From the NCBI RefSeq assembly GCF_007421925.1, contig NZ_QMDX01000002.1, positions 248,001-312,000 on the forward strand: a stretch of DNA of 64,000 nt, written 5' to 3'. The translations under genes and the position numbers were made by a program. How positions within the stretch are numbered: the first letter of the stretch is position 1; each line of letters starts with the position of its first letter. The DNA is from Haloglomus irregulare (GTDB lineage: Archaea > Halobacteriota > Halobacteria > Halobacteriales > Haloarculaceae). Below are positions 52,649 through 61,251 of the stretch, piece after piece. Under the pieces are notes generated by a model. The model was not told where the DNA came from and made no database searches. It worked only from the letters and a program-made list of their open reading frames with translations.

Positions 52649-54883
52649 ATGCAGCCGAGGGGACAGGGGGTGCGCTCGGACGGTGACGGCATCGAGGTCC
52701 TCCATCTCGATGACGACGAGGCGTTCCTGAACCTCACCCGGAGCTGGCTGGAGCGGGAGAACGAGGACATCGAACCGACCACCGCCACGGACCCGGAGCG
52801 CGCGCTGTCGCTGCTCGCCAGGGGCGCGGCCACCGACGGGGGCGTCCGGAGCGAGGCGGACCGTGAGCTGGAGTCGGTCGCCGCGACCGGGGGCCCCCCG
52901 GCCTTCGACTGCGTCGTGAGTGACTACGACATGCCCGGGATGACCGGGCTGGAGTTCCTGGAACGGGTCCGAGGGCGCTATCCTGACCTGCCGTTCGTCC
53001 TGTTCACGGGGAAGGGGAGCGAGGAGATCGCCAGCGAGGCCATCTCGGCGGGGGTCACCGACTACCTCCAGAAGGGTACCCGCGGCGACCGGTTCACGGT
53101 GCTGGTCAACCGCATCGAGAACGCGGTCGACCAGCGCCGTGCGGAGCAGCAGGCCGAGCGCTCCGCCCAGCGCGTGCGGCAGGTGTTCGAGCGCATCACC
53201 GACGCGTTCGTCGCCTTCGACCGCGACCTCCGGTTCACCTACGTCAACGACCAGGCGGCCGACCTGCTGGACGCCGACCCCGACGTGCTGCGGGGGACAC
53301 CCCTGCTGGACGCGTTCCCGACCATCGAGGACTCGAAGACGGTGACGGCCTGCCGTCGGGCGCTTGAGGTCCAGGAGTCGGAGACGGTCGAGGTGTTCGC
53401 CGACCCGCTGGATTCGTGGCTGGAGATCCGGGCGTTCCCGGCGCGTGATGGCCTCTCGGTCTACTTCCGTGACGTGACCGAGCGCAAGCGCCGGGAGGCG
53501 GAGCTCCGTGAGGAGCGGGCGTTCACGGAGAGCGTCCTCGCCGGCCTGCCGGACGCGCTGTACGCCTTCGACCGGACGGGCGACCTGCTCCGCTGGAACG
53601 ACCGGTTCGCGGCGACGACCGGTTACACGGACGCCGAGATCGCGGACATGCACCCGCTGGAGTTCGTCCCGGACGACGAGACTGGGCGTATCGCCGACAG
53701 CATCGCCGCCGTCGTCGAGGACGGCGAGCACGTCACCGTCGAGAGCGCGTTCGAGACGACGTCGGGTGAGCGGGTTCCCCACGAGTTCACGGGTGCGCCG
53801 CTGGTGGCCGAGGACGGCACCGAGCTCGGGCTGGTCGGTATCGGGCGCGACATCAGGGGCCGCCGCGAGCGCGAGCGCGAGTTCGAGGCCGTCTTCAACA
53901 ACACGTTCCAGCTCACCGGCCTGATGGAGCCCGACGGCACGCTCGTCCGGGCCAACGACCCCGCCCTGGAGTTCGTCGGTGTCCCCCCGTCCGAGGTCGT
54001 CGGTGTGCATCTCGCCGAGGCGCCGTGGATCACCGAGCGGAACCGCGACCGGGTCTATGACGCCGTCGAGCGCGCCCGCGACGGCGAGTTCGTCCGGTTC
54101 GAGATGGAGATCGATGGCACCGACGGCCCCGCCATCATCGACTTCTCGCTGAAGCCCGTCACCGACGACGACGGCGAGGTGACCTTGCTCATCCCCGAGG
54201 GACGGGATATCACCGAGCGGAAGGCCCGCGAGCGCGAACTCGAACGCAAGAACGAGCGGCTGGAGGCGTTCACGAGCGCCGTCAGTCACGACCTGAAGAA
54301 CCCACTGTCGGTCGCTGACGGGAGCCTCGACCTGTACCGGGAGACCGGCCGCGAGGAGCCGGAACTGGTCGACCAGGCGGCCGACGCCCTGGACCGGATG
54401 GATCGGCTCATCGACGACCTGCTGGACCTCGCCGAACAGGGCCGCGTCGTGGCCGACCCCGAACCTGTCGACCTGTCGGCCGTCGTCCAGCGCGCCCTGA
54501 CGGGCGTCGGCTCCGAGGACGTCGAGGTGACCGTCGAGGCGACCGACCGGGCGGTCCGCGCCGACGAGGCCCGGCTGGTCCAGTTGGTGGAGAACCTGCT
54601 CGACAACGCGGTGGCGCACGCCGAGCAGGCGGCCCGCGTCGCGCTCGTCGACGGGGACCGCCTCGTCGTCGCGGATGACGGCCCGGGCGTCCCGCTCGAC
54701 GAGCGCGACCGGGTGTTCGAGCCCGGTTACAGCACCAGCAGTGACGGCCGCGGGTTCGGCCTCGCCATCGCCCGCGACATCGCGGAGGCTCACGGCTGGT
54801 CGCTGACCGCGACCGAGAGCCGGTGGGGCGGCGCTCGGTTCGAGGTCGAGGGGCTCGACAGCGACCCGCCCGGGGGCGACTGA
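52649..54883 (+). CDS. Receiver-PAS-PAS-PAS hybrid sensor histidine kinase
   Basis: 744 residues. Receiver domain at 15-165 with phospho-Asp in VVSDYDMPGMTG and Lys in LFTGKGSEEIA; it holds a roughly 30-residue insertion before the Asp strand. Three PAS domains follow (about 170-285, 290-415, 420-530), a linker ERELERKNERLEAF, then the kinase core: H box AVSHDLKNPLS, N box NLLDNAVAHA, G1 DDGPGVP, G2 GRGFGLAIARDI. No membrane helix, so a cytosolic sensor. Unlike the kinase at 34294 it has its His. Confidence 0.92.
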   Translation: MQPRGQGVRSDGDGIEVLHLDDDEAFLNLTRSWLERENEDIEPTTATDPERALSLLARGAATDGGVRSEADRELESVAATGGPPAFDCVVSDYDMPGMTGLEFLERVRGRYPDLPFVLFTGKGSEEIASEAISAGVTDYLQKGTRGDRFTVLVNRIENAVDQRRAEQQAERSAQRVRQVFERITDAFVAFDRDLRFTYVNDQAADLLDADPDVLRGTPLLDAFPTIEDSKTVTACRRALEVQESETVEVFADPLDSWLEIRAFPARDGLSVYFRDVTERKRREAELREERAFTESVLAGLPDALYAFDRTGDLLRWNDRFAATTGYTDAEIADMHPLEFVPDDETGRIADSIAAVVEDGEHVTVESAFETTSGERVPHEFTGAPLVAEDGTELGLVGIGRDIRGRREREREFEAVFNNTFQLTGLMEPDGTLVRANDPALEFVGVPPSEVVGVHLAEAPWITERNRDRVYDAVERARDGEFVRFEMEIDGTDGPAIIDFSLKPVTDDDGEVTLLIPEGRDITERKARERELERKNERLEAFTSAVSHDLKNPLSVADGSLDLYRETGREEPELVDQAADALDRMDRLIDDLLDLAEQGRVVADPEPVDLSAVVQRALTGVGSEDVEVTVEATDRAVRADEARLVQLVENLLDNAVAHAEQAARVALVDGDRLVVADDGPGVPLDERDRVFEPGYSTSSDGRGFGLAIARDIAEAHGWSLTATESRWGGARFEVEGLDSDPPGGD

Positions 54884-54893
54884 GCCCCCCCGA

Positions 54894-55790
54894 CTACCGC
54901 TCGGCGGCCCCCCGCACCAGCGCCGCGAGGCGGTCGTAGAACCCCGACTCGTACTTCGTCGCCGCGTCCACCGTCGGCCGGGCGTTCGTCTCGTTGACGA
55001 CGGCCCGCTCGACCGCGAGGTCCTCCGCCCCGTCACCTCCGGGCACCAGCAGGTCGACGCCGAGCCAGGGCACCTCGAGCGCCCGGGCGGCGCGCTCGGC
55101 CAGGTCCCGGAGCGGCGCAGGCAGGTCGACGCCGGTCGCCTCGGCGCCCCGGTGGACGTTGTGCTTCCAGCGCCCGGCCGCCCGGGCCGCCTCGGGGAGT
55201 CGCCGCTCGACCGCGCCGACGTACTCGCCCTCGACGCACATCACCCGGAAGTCGTGGGCGTCGGGGACCAGGGCCTGCACGAGGAACGAGCGGTCGCCGG
55301 TCGCGGGGAACTCGTGGAGCAGGTCGAGGTAGTCGGTGACGCCGAGCAGGGAGTCGGCGTCGCCGACCCGTGCGACCCCGATACCGCGGGTCGCCGAGTT
55401 CGGCTTGACGACGGCCGGCAGCCCCACCCGGTCGAGGGCGTCCTCCAGCGCCGCCTCGTCGGCCGGGTTCGAGACGACCACCGAGTCCGGCGTCGGGACG
55501 CCCACCCGGCCGAGTCGCGCCAGCGTCTCCCCCTTGTGCCGGGAGCGAAGGACGGCCTCCCGGCCGTTCACCCAGGGCACGTCCAGCAGCGCGTCGGCGA
55601 CGCCGCCCTCCGCCAGCCGCGGCGGGTAGACGAACCCCACGTCCACGTCGGGGAACGCCGCGTCGGGCGCCGTGAGGTCGACCGTCCGCTCGGCCGTCGG
55701 CAGGTGGACCGCTTCGATACCACGTTCGGCCAGTGGCTCGCGGACCCGTGCGAGCGTCTCGGCTTCCGTCGCGACCCCGAGTCTGAGCAT
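54894..55790 (-). CDS. RimK-family ATP-grasp ligase
   Basis: 298 residues from the ATG at 55790 (MLRLGVATEAET); another at 55796 is in frame. ATP-grasp domain: VGLPAVVKPNSATRGIGVARV, FLVQALVPDAHDFRVMCVEGEYVGAVERR, WKHNVHRGAE, and metal-binding EDLAVERAVVNETNARPT. RimK-like enzymes join amino acids (Glu and others) to protein or cofactor carboxyl groups; in archaea MptN/CofF add glutamate to cofactors. Exact substrate unknown. Confidence 0.85.
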   Translation of the reverse strand: MLRLGVATEAETLARVREPLAERGIEAVHLPTAERTVDLTAPDAAFPDVDVGFVYPPRLAEGGVADALLDVPWVNGREAVLRSRHKGETLARLGRVGVPTPDSVVVSNPADEAALEDALDRVGLPAVVKPNSATRGIGVARVGDADSLLGVTDYLDLLHEFPATGDRSFLVQALVPDAHDFRVMCVEGEYVGAVERRLPEAARAAGRWKHNVHRGAEATGVDLPAPLRDLAERAARALEVPWLGVDLLVPGGDGAEDLAVERAVVNETNARPTVDAATKYESGFYDRLAALVRGAAER

Positions 55791-55898
55791 ACCCATCCGT
55801 GGGCGCGCCGGACAAATGAAGCGGTCGGGTGCGCCGGGCCCCCCGGCGCTGTATACGCGCTCAGGGGACTTATCTCAACCACGAACGTGCCCGAACCC

Positions 55899-56603
55899 AT
55901 GTCCCCGCCACGGACGCCCCTCCTCCGCCCGGACAGCTACTTCGACGACCGGACCGCCACCCTCGGTCGCGGGCTCGCCGTCACCGCGCTCGTCACGCTG
56001 GCGACGGTGACGGTCGTCATCGGCTTCGGACTGGTGTTCGCGGCCAACATCGACGGCACCGTCGAGACGAGCAACCCCGAGTATCCCGGTGACGTTTTCT
56101 GTGACGGCGACACGCCGAGCGGCTGTACCGAACCCGCGACGGTCGAGCAGGACGTGGACCGGGTCCTCTGGGACGCCATCGGCTCGGTCGCGGGCCAGAC
56201 CGCCATCGGAATCCCCATCATCGTGCTGGTGACCGCCGGGGGACTCCACGGCGGCTCGGCGCTCGCCGGCGGCGAGGGCGGCTTCGGCCGGTCGCTGGCC
56301 GTCGCCGTCTGGGGGCTGGCACCGGCGGTCCTCGCGGGCGCCCTCACCGTCGCGGCGCTCGCGGTCACCTTCGACCCGCTCACCGTCTCGCCCGAGCAGT
56401 CCCCCGAGACGCTCCGGCAGCCGGCGCTGGCGCAGGTCCGCGACGTCGAACTCGTCGGGACCATGCTGGGCGCCCTTGCGACGCTCTGGGGCGCGGTCAT
56501 CTGGCGGTTCGGCCTCCTGCACCAGCGCGGCGTCTCCGGTGACGCGGCCACCGCCGTCGCCGGCGTCGTCGCCCTCCTCTTCGTGCTGTCGAGCGTGACC
56601 TGA
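55899..56603 (+). CDS. Yip1-like membrane protein
   Basis: 234 residues from the ATG at 55899. The start RTPLLRPDSYFDDRTATLGRGLAVTALVTLATVTVVIG is characteristic of haloarchaeal YIP1-family proteins; helices continue (IGIPIIVLVTAGGLHGGSALA, LAVAVWGLAPAVLAGALTVAAL, LVGTMLGALATLWGAVIWRFG, AVAGVVALLFVLSSV), five in all. The extracytoplasmic loop has a Cys pair (FCDGDTPSGCTEP). Function unknown. ACTTATCTC about 30 bp upstream is a TATA candidate. Confidence 0.8.
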   Translation: MSPPRTPLLRPDSYFDDRTATLGRGLAVTALVTLATVTVVIGFGLVFAANIDGTVETSNPEYPGDVFCDGDTPSGCTEPATVEQDVDRVLWDAIGSVAGQTAIGIPIIVLVTAGGLHGGSALAGGEGGFGRSLAVAVWGLAPAVLAGALTVAALAVTFDPLTVSPEQSPETLRQPALAQVRDVELVGTMLGALATLWGAVIWRFGLLHQRGVSGDAATAVAGVVALLFVLSSVT

Positions 56604-56669
56604 CCCGGGCGACGGCGGCCTGCGTTTAGCCCGCCGACGCCGCGCTCCCGCGGGCTGAGATTTCCGGCC

Positions 56670-57215
56670 TCACCCGTCGTAGCCGTCCCACTCGCGCCGG
56701 AGCAGCCCGTACTGGAAGGTGTCGTACCAGTCGCCCTCGATGAACATCGCCTCGCGCTGGACGCCCTCGCGGGTGAACCCGAGCTTCTCCATCACGCGCT
56801 GTGAGGGCCGGTTCGGCTCGAAGACGGCGGTGTTGAGCCGGTGGAGGTCGAGCTCCTCGAAGGCGTAGTCGACGGCGAGCGCGGTGCCGCGGGGGGCGTA
56901 CCCCTCGCCGTGGTGGTCGGGGTCGATCCAGGCACCCAGCCAGGCGGTCGCGTTGACGTGGTCGATGCGCCACATCCCGACGTGCCCGACCGGGTCCTCA
57001 GGCGCGCAGATGCAGAAGTTCACGCCGTCGTCGCCCTCCGCGTGCTCCTCGTAGCCGTCCGCAACGGCCTGCTGGTTCTTCGGCGAGACGCTGCGAAGCA
57101 GCCGGCGCACGTCCGGTCGGTTCGTCACGTCGCGGACGAACTCGTGGTCCTCCGCCTGGCGGGGCCGCAGCGTCACCGTCCTGTCGTCGGTCGCGCGGAA
57201 GACGGGGCCGGGCAT
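56670..57215 (-). CDS. GNAT N-acetyltransferase (RimJ/RimL type), tandem copy 3
   Basis: 181 residues from the ATG at 57215, which overlaps the stop of the previous copy (TGATG). MPGPVFRATDDRTVTLRPRQAEDHEFV is the shared start; acetyl-CoA loop in WIDPDHHGEGYAPRGTALAVDYAF; HRLNTAVFEPNRPSQRVMEKLGFTREG closes the fold. It resembles ribosomal-protein serine acetyltransferases but the substrate is unknown. Last of three coupled GNAT genes on the minus strand. Confidence 0.88.
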   Translation of the reverse strand: MPGPVFRATDDRTVTLRPRQAEDHEFVRDVTNRPDVRRLLRSVSPKNQQAVADGYEEHAEGDDGVNFCICAPEDPVGHVGMWRIDHVNATAWLGAWIDPDHHGEGYAPRGTALAVDYAFEELDLHRLNTAVFEPNRPSQRVMEKLGFTREGVQREAMFIEGDWYDTFQYGLLRREWDGYDG

Positions 57216-57871
57216 CACCGCTCACCCCCGTCCACCGCGCCGCTGTCCGGGTCGTCGAGGCCGCGTTCGGCGGCGGTCGCGCCCGGCGGTCGCCCGGGAA
57301 GCCCTCGAACCGTGTCCTCGCGGTCGAACCAGTCGTCCGCGAGCAGCGAGTACGACACCACGTCGACGTGCTCGCCGTCGACGCGCCTGGCCTCGCGGCG
57401 GGTCTCGCCGAGCCGGAACCCGACGTCCTCCAGCGCCGCGCGCCAGCGCCCGTCGGTGGCCAGCGCGCGTCCCCGGATCTTGTTCAACCGGAGTTCCTCG
57501 ATGCCGTAGGCGACCAGTTCGCGGACCGCGTCGGTGACGTGGCCGTGGTCCTGATGCTCGGGCGCGATGGTGACCGCGATCTCGCCGTGGCCGGCGGGGC
57601 GCTGGACGTCGAACAGCGAGGCGTAGCCCGCCGCCACGTCCGGGTCCCCGCGTGGGACGACGACGAACTGCGCGCCCTCGTCGCTCGCGTCCGTCTCGGC
57701 CACGCGGTCCTCGAACCAGCGTTCGATGGTCACGTCGCTCTCGGGGGTGGCGGGGCACAGCCCCCAGCGAAGCTCCGGGTCGTTGCGGAGCCGCGCGACG
57801 AGGTCGAGGTCCTCACGCTCGAGCGTGTGCAGGGCCACACGCTCACCACGGCGGAAGACGGGACCGGGCAT
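57215..57871 (-). CDS. GNAT N-acetyltransferase (RimJ/RimL type), tandem copy 2
   Basis: 218 residues from the ATG at 57871, overlapping the stop of copy 1. Start MPGPVFRRGERVALHTLEREDLDLV; core TIAPEHQDHGHVTDAVRELVAYGIEELRLNKIRG. The loop that binds acetyl-CoA reads HQDHGHVTDA, weaker than the usual RGxGxA, so activity may differ. It has a 40-residue C-terminal extension (GRPPGATAAERGL) missing in the other copies. Confidence 0.86.
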   Translation of the reverse strand: MPGPVFRRGERVALHTLEREDLDLVARLRNDPELRWGLCPATPESDVTIERWFEDRVAETDASDEGAQFVVVPRGDPDVAAGYASLFDVQRPAGHGEIAVTIAPEHQDHGHVTDAVRELVAYGIEELRLNKIRGRALATDGRWRAALEDVGFRLGETRREARRVDGEHVDVVSYSLLADDWFDREDTVRGLPGRPPGATAAERGLDDPDSGAVDGGER

Positions 57872-58434
57872 CAGGCCTCACCTCCCAGGGCGGCCTCGAC
57901 GCCGTCCCACTCCCGGGCCAGCATCGCGTAGCGTACCACGCCGACATGCTCGCCGTCGACGTACTTCTCGGCGGGCTGGACGCCCTCCTCGTGGAAGCCC
58001 AGCCCCTCCAGTACCGCGCGGCTGGGCTCGTCCGGGACGATAGCCCGCGCGACGAGCCTGTGGAGGCGGCGCTCGGCGAACAGGTGGTCGATCAGCAGCG
58101 CCGTCGCCTCCGAGGCGTACCCCCGGCCGTGGTAGTCGGGGTCGACCCAGGCGGCGAGTTCGGCGGTGCCGTGTGTCGGGTCGATGCCGAACCCGACGAC
58201 CCTCCCGACGGGCTCGTCGTCGTCGCGCGGGACGACCAACAGCCCGACGCCGGAGTCGTCGTCGGCGTACTGTTCGTGTCGCTCCTCGGTTTCCGTACGT
58301 GTCCGCGGGAACGCCGTCGTCAGGCCCCACCTGATCTCGGGGTCGTTGGCGTGCTCGTGGAGGAAGCCGATGTCCTCCTCGTTCGCCGGGTGGAGGGCGA
58401 CGGTCTCGCCGCGGCGGAACGCGGGACCTGGCAT
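57871..58434 (-). CDS. GNAT N-acetyltransferase (RimJ/RimL type), tandem copy 1
   Basis: 187 residues from the ATG at 58434; another in-frame ATG at 58440 adds two residues. Start MPGPAFRRGETVALHPANEEDIGFL; core WVDPDYHGRGYASEATALLIDHLF with a standard acetyl-CoA loop; RLVARAIVPDEPSRAVLEGLGFHEEG. First gene of the three-gene set; the common MPGPxFR opening shows they arose by tandem duplication. Confidence 0.88.
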   Translation of the reverse strand: MPGPAFRRGETVALHPANEEDIGFLHEHANDPEIRWGLTTAFPRTRTETEERHEQYADDDSGVGLLVVPRDDDEPVGRVVGFGIDPTHGTAELAAWVDPDYHGRGYASEATALLIDHLFAERRLHRLVARAIVPDEPSRAVLEGLGFHEEGVQPAEKYVDGEHVGVVRYAMLAREWDGVEAALGGEA

Positions 58435-58502
58435 ACCCACTCGTCCTGTCGGGAGTGACTAAACGCTTCCCTGAAACTGAGACACGTTGCCAAACTGCGG
58501 GG

Positions 58503-58904
58503 TCACGCGGCGGGCCCCGGTCCGTCCGACCCGTCCGAGATGGGGTCGTCCGTCGCCGCCACCACCTCGTACCGGTCGCGGGCCTCGGCGAGGGGGAGGT
58601 CGGACGCGACGAGTTCCGGCAGGGGGATCCGCCCGCCACGGCGGGCCGCGGCCCCGAGGACCAGCGCCACCAGCGCGGTCCCGGCGGCCGCCTCGACGGT
58701 GGGACCGACCAGCAGCACCGCGCCAGCGGCCGTCAGCAGCGTCGCGACGACGACGGCGATGGCACCCACGCGGCGCCGCCGCCGGACCTCCTCGCGGTGG
58801 GCCGCGACGATGCGCTCGCCCGTCCCGACGGGAACGAGGCGGACCTCGCCGGCGTCGTCGCTGGGGAACTGGAGGCAGTCGACGCGGTCGGGAACGTCAC
58901 TCAC
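58503..58904 (-). CDS. Small membrane protein of unknown function
   Basis: 133 residues from a GTG at 58904 (SDVPDRVDCLQFPSDDAGEV). A short N-terminal beta region and charged stretch (REEVRRRRRVG) precede two helices (AIAVVVATLLTAAGAVLLVG and EAAAGTALVALVLGAAA), then a polar C-terminus. No family recognised. It ends 68 bp before the GNAT set and is on the same strand, so it could be cotranscribed upstream of it. Confidence 0.65.
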   Translation of the reverse strand: MSDVPDRVDCLQFPSDDAGEVRLVPVGTGERIVAAHREEVRRRRRVGAIAVVVATLLTAAGAVLLVGPTVEAAAGTALVALVLGAAARRGGRIPLPELVASDLPLAEARDRYEVVAATDDPISDGSDGPGPAA

Positions 58905-59085
58905 GACTCCGCCGTGGCTCGCGGTGGTAATCAATCGTCGGGCGGTCCGACTCCCGGGTGTCGGTTCGAGTGGCCGTCCGCGCCGCCCCCGGCATGGCTG
59001 TGGGGACGGGGTCGCGTTCACGGCCGGCCCCGAGGGGACCGTCGCGGCGCTGGATACCGTCGTCGGACTGCTCGCCGGCACCGGC

Positions 59086-59385
59086 TTACTGCCCGGCCGC
59101 GTCGGCGTCGTCCTCGACGTCGCCGCTGCGGTGGCCGTGGCCGAGCACCAGCGCGACCACGTTCAGGAACAGGAGGCCGATGAACGTCACCGCCTCGCCG
59201 TCCGCGAGCCCGCCGACCAGTAGCGGGACGTAGAGGAACGGCATGGCGACAGCGGACCAGAACGCGGTCGCCTGCAGGAGGGGGCGGAGGTGTTCGGCAA
59301 CGGTGCGAGCGGAACCGAGGAGGGCATCAGCGATGTGGGCGGGGGACTCGCTGATAGGCCACAGCGAGGGACTGTTCGTGGACAT
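59086..59385 (-). CDS. Small two-helix membrane protein
   Basis: 99 residues from the ATG at 59385; the ATG at 59403 is too close to the minus-strand TATA-like GTTATATG (near 59418-59425). Polar first 40 residues, then helices AFWSAVAMPFLYVPLLVGGL and AVTFIGLLFLNVVALVLGHGH, and an acidic tail. Function unknown. Confidence 0.65.
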   Translation of the reverse strand: MSTNSPSLWPISESPAHIADALLGSARTVAEHLRPLLQATAFWSAVAMPFLYVPLLVGGLADGEAVTFIGLLFLNVVALVLGHGHRSGDVEDDADAAGQ

Positions 59386-59480
59386 CGTCTCTGTCCATTT
59401 CATACCCCCGTATCGACATATAACCGACAGAGCCTTCGATTCGTTTCGGACGTTTCACTCCGTTCTCAAGGCACCCGCCG

Positions 59481-59528
59481 GACGTTTTACGAGCGATGCA
59501 GAACCCATGAGACGTTTTATCGAGCGAT
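59481..59528 (+). repeat. Two direct repeats in an A+T-rich intergenic island
   Basis: GACGTTTTACGAGCGAT (59481-59497) recurs as GACGTTTTATCGAGCGAT (59511-59528), one base longer, with starts 30 bp apart; a partial third copy (GACGTTTCAC) lies near 59449. The 59404-59575 stretch is much richer in A+T than the rest. Three helical turns between copies suggest tandem binding on one DNA face. No gene is supported in this interval. Confidence 0.5.
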
Positions 59529-59632
59529 CTGAGGTGATTTCGCGCATCTACCGAACTGCACGTCCAGGTAGATAGCCGACCGGTACGCTGGGGTCGCCCC
59601 GGACACGCCCACGACGGGGCCGCGACCGCGCG

Positions 59633-60067
59633 TCAGCCAAGCAGGGTGACGGTCACCGCCACCGCGCCGCCGTCGGTCTCGATGGTCGCCGCCTCGCCCA
59701 CGTGGTCGCGGACGGCGTCGCGCCACGTCTCGACGCGGCCCTCGTGTCGCTCCCGGTGCCGCTCGGGCGTGTACTCCGTCTCGGGGTTCGACCGGAGGTC
59801 GTCCTCGGTCGCGTCGACGGAGGGGAAGGCCGGCGCGTCGTCGGCCAGCAACCGCTGAGGGGGGATATGGATCGGGCGCGGGGTGTCGTCGTAGCCGCCC
59901 TCCGCCCCGGCGAGGTGGAGTCGCGCGCGCATCCGGCCGCTGAACGGTGGCGTCACGCGGAGCACCGCGCCCGCGTCCCGGCGGGCGTTCGCCTCCAGCG
60001 CCGCTATCAGGTCCTCGGCGGTGATGGCGAGGGTGTCGATGACGGTCGGGTCGTCGGCCTCGGGCAC
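59633..60067 (-). CDS. Conserved haloarchaeal protein of unknown function
   Basis: 144 residues. ADDPTVIDTLAITAEDLIAALEAN, then VLRVTPPFSGRMRARLHLAG, PRPIHIPPQRLLADDAPAFPSV, and DLRSNPETEYTPERHRERHEGRVETWRDAV read as a compact alpha/beta protein. The C-terminus forms strands (ATIETDGGAVAVTVTLLG). No catalytic motif or known family is recognised. It is cytosolic, acidic, and follows pantoate kinase on the same strand by 54 bp. Confidence 0.72.
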   Translation of the reverse strand: MPEADDPTVIDTLAITAEDLIAALEANARRDAGAVLRVTPPFSGRMRARLHLAGAEGGYDDTPRPIHIPPQRLLADDAPAFPSVDATEDDLRSNPETEYTPERHRERHEGRVETWRDAVRDHVGEAATIETDGGAVAVTVTLLG

Positions 60068-60121
60068 GCGCTCACCGACGGGCGGCCGTCGTTTCAGCGT
60101 ATCGCCTTCCCGTCGCCCGCG

Positions 60122-61021
60122 CTACCAGCCGTCCAGCGTCAGGTGCGCGCCCGTCGGGTGGACCCGGCAGACCGAGGGGTCGTGGCCGGCGTCGGAGAGC
60201 CCCGTCCCGAGCGCGAACACGGTCTCGCCGAGCATCGCCATCGCCCCGCTGCCGTCGGCCTCGCTCACGTCGAGGACGACGTCCCGGACGCGGTCGGTGA
60301 GCAGGCCCGCCTCTCGGGCGAACCGCCGGGAGGCGCGGACGAACCGCGGTAGCGTCGGCTCCTGCACCAGCGCCGACAGCGCGCGCTCGCCGGCGTGGGT
60401 CAGCTCCTCGGTATCGCCCGACAGCACCTCGGCGGTCGAGAGCTCGCCCAGCGTGACGTACTCGACGCGTGACCGCGCGGGGATGCCGTCCATGACGCCC
60501 TCCGCGGGCGCGCCGGGCTCCAGCCGGACCGGGACGCCCCCACGAGCCTGCGCCACCACGTCACCCAGTCCCGTCCCGGCCTGGACCTCGGCGCCGTGGG
60601 CGACCGTGACGAGCTCGTTCTCCGAGAGCTCGCCGTCGAAGACCGCGTTTGCACAGAGCGCGGTCCCGAGCGCGAGCGCACCGCTGACGCCGAACCCGGA
60701 CGCCAGCGGCACCTCCGACCGGGCGTAGACCCGCGCGCCGTCGACCCGGAGCGCCTGCAGCACGCGCTTCGGTGCCTCGATGTCCATCGGCTCCCGGTCC
60801 AGCAGCACCTCGTAGGTGCCCGGCGTCGCCGGCTCCACCCGGACGGTGACGCCGTCCGAGAGCGCCAGTCCGGCGCCGGTCGAGCCGGCCTTCGTGGGGT
60901 CGTTGGCCGGCTCCGCGGTGAAGAAGCCGGTCACGTGCGCCGGGACGAACGCCGTCGGCGGGCGGTCGCCGTCGCCCGCGTCGCTCCCCACCTGTGTCGG
61001 GCGGTCATCGGGGTCGCTCAT
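60122..61021 (-). CDS. Pantoate kinase (GHMP family)
   Basis: 299 residues. AFVPAHVTGFFTAEPANDPTKAGSTGAGLAL and the phosphate loop PLASGFGVSGALALGTALCAN mark the archaeal pantoate kinase subgroup of GHMP kinases. VEVQAGTGLGDVVAQARGG-like segment (EVQAGTGLGDVVAQARGG) is also conserved. It phosphorylates pantoate, before 4-phosphopantoate-beta-alanine ligase, in the archaeal route to coenzyme A. The ligase is not in the window. Cytosolic. Confidence 0.9.
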   Translation of the reverse strand: MSDPDDRPTQVGSDAGDGDRPPTAFVPAHVTGFFTAEPANDPTKAGSTGAGLALSDGVTVRVEPATPGTYEVLLDREPMDIEAPKRVLQALRVDGARVYARSEVPLASGFGVSGALALGTALCANAVFDGELSENELVTVAHGAEVQAGTGLGDVVAQARGGVPVRLEPGAPAEGVMDGIPARSRVEYVTLGELSTAEVLSGDTEELTHAGERALSALVQEPTLPRFVRASRRFAREAGLLTDRVRDVVLDVSEADGSGAMAMLGETVFALGTGLSDAGHDPSVCRVHPTGAHLTLDGW

Positions 61022-61251
61022 GACCGGGCTCGGGCGGCCGGCGTGTTAACGCTCACTCTCCGACGCTCGCGAGCGATATCTCGGATACGGTCGGGGTAGA
61101 GCGATAACCGGTCGGAATCGTCGCAAGGATCCGGGTTTCGGAGGGAAAACGGGGCACTCGGGCCCGCGGGTCCGCTGCGGTCAGTAGTGCCGATACGGTA
61201 CGCTGTCGATGAAGGAACAGACACAAAACCGGGGGCCGTTTCCTTCCGCTG

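Noticed and set aside
58905-59085. GGTTCGAGT near 58965 as a tRNA T-loop
   Set aside because: No matching acceptor stem, D-loop or anticodon arm is found around it.
59243-59575. Plus-strand 110-codon frame over the A+T-rich island
   Set aside because: It overlaps the promoter and 5' part of the minus-strand membrane gene, is rich in Arg/Thr/Ser with no acidic bias, and contains the direct repeats; better read as non-coding.
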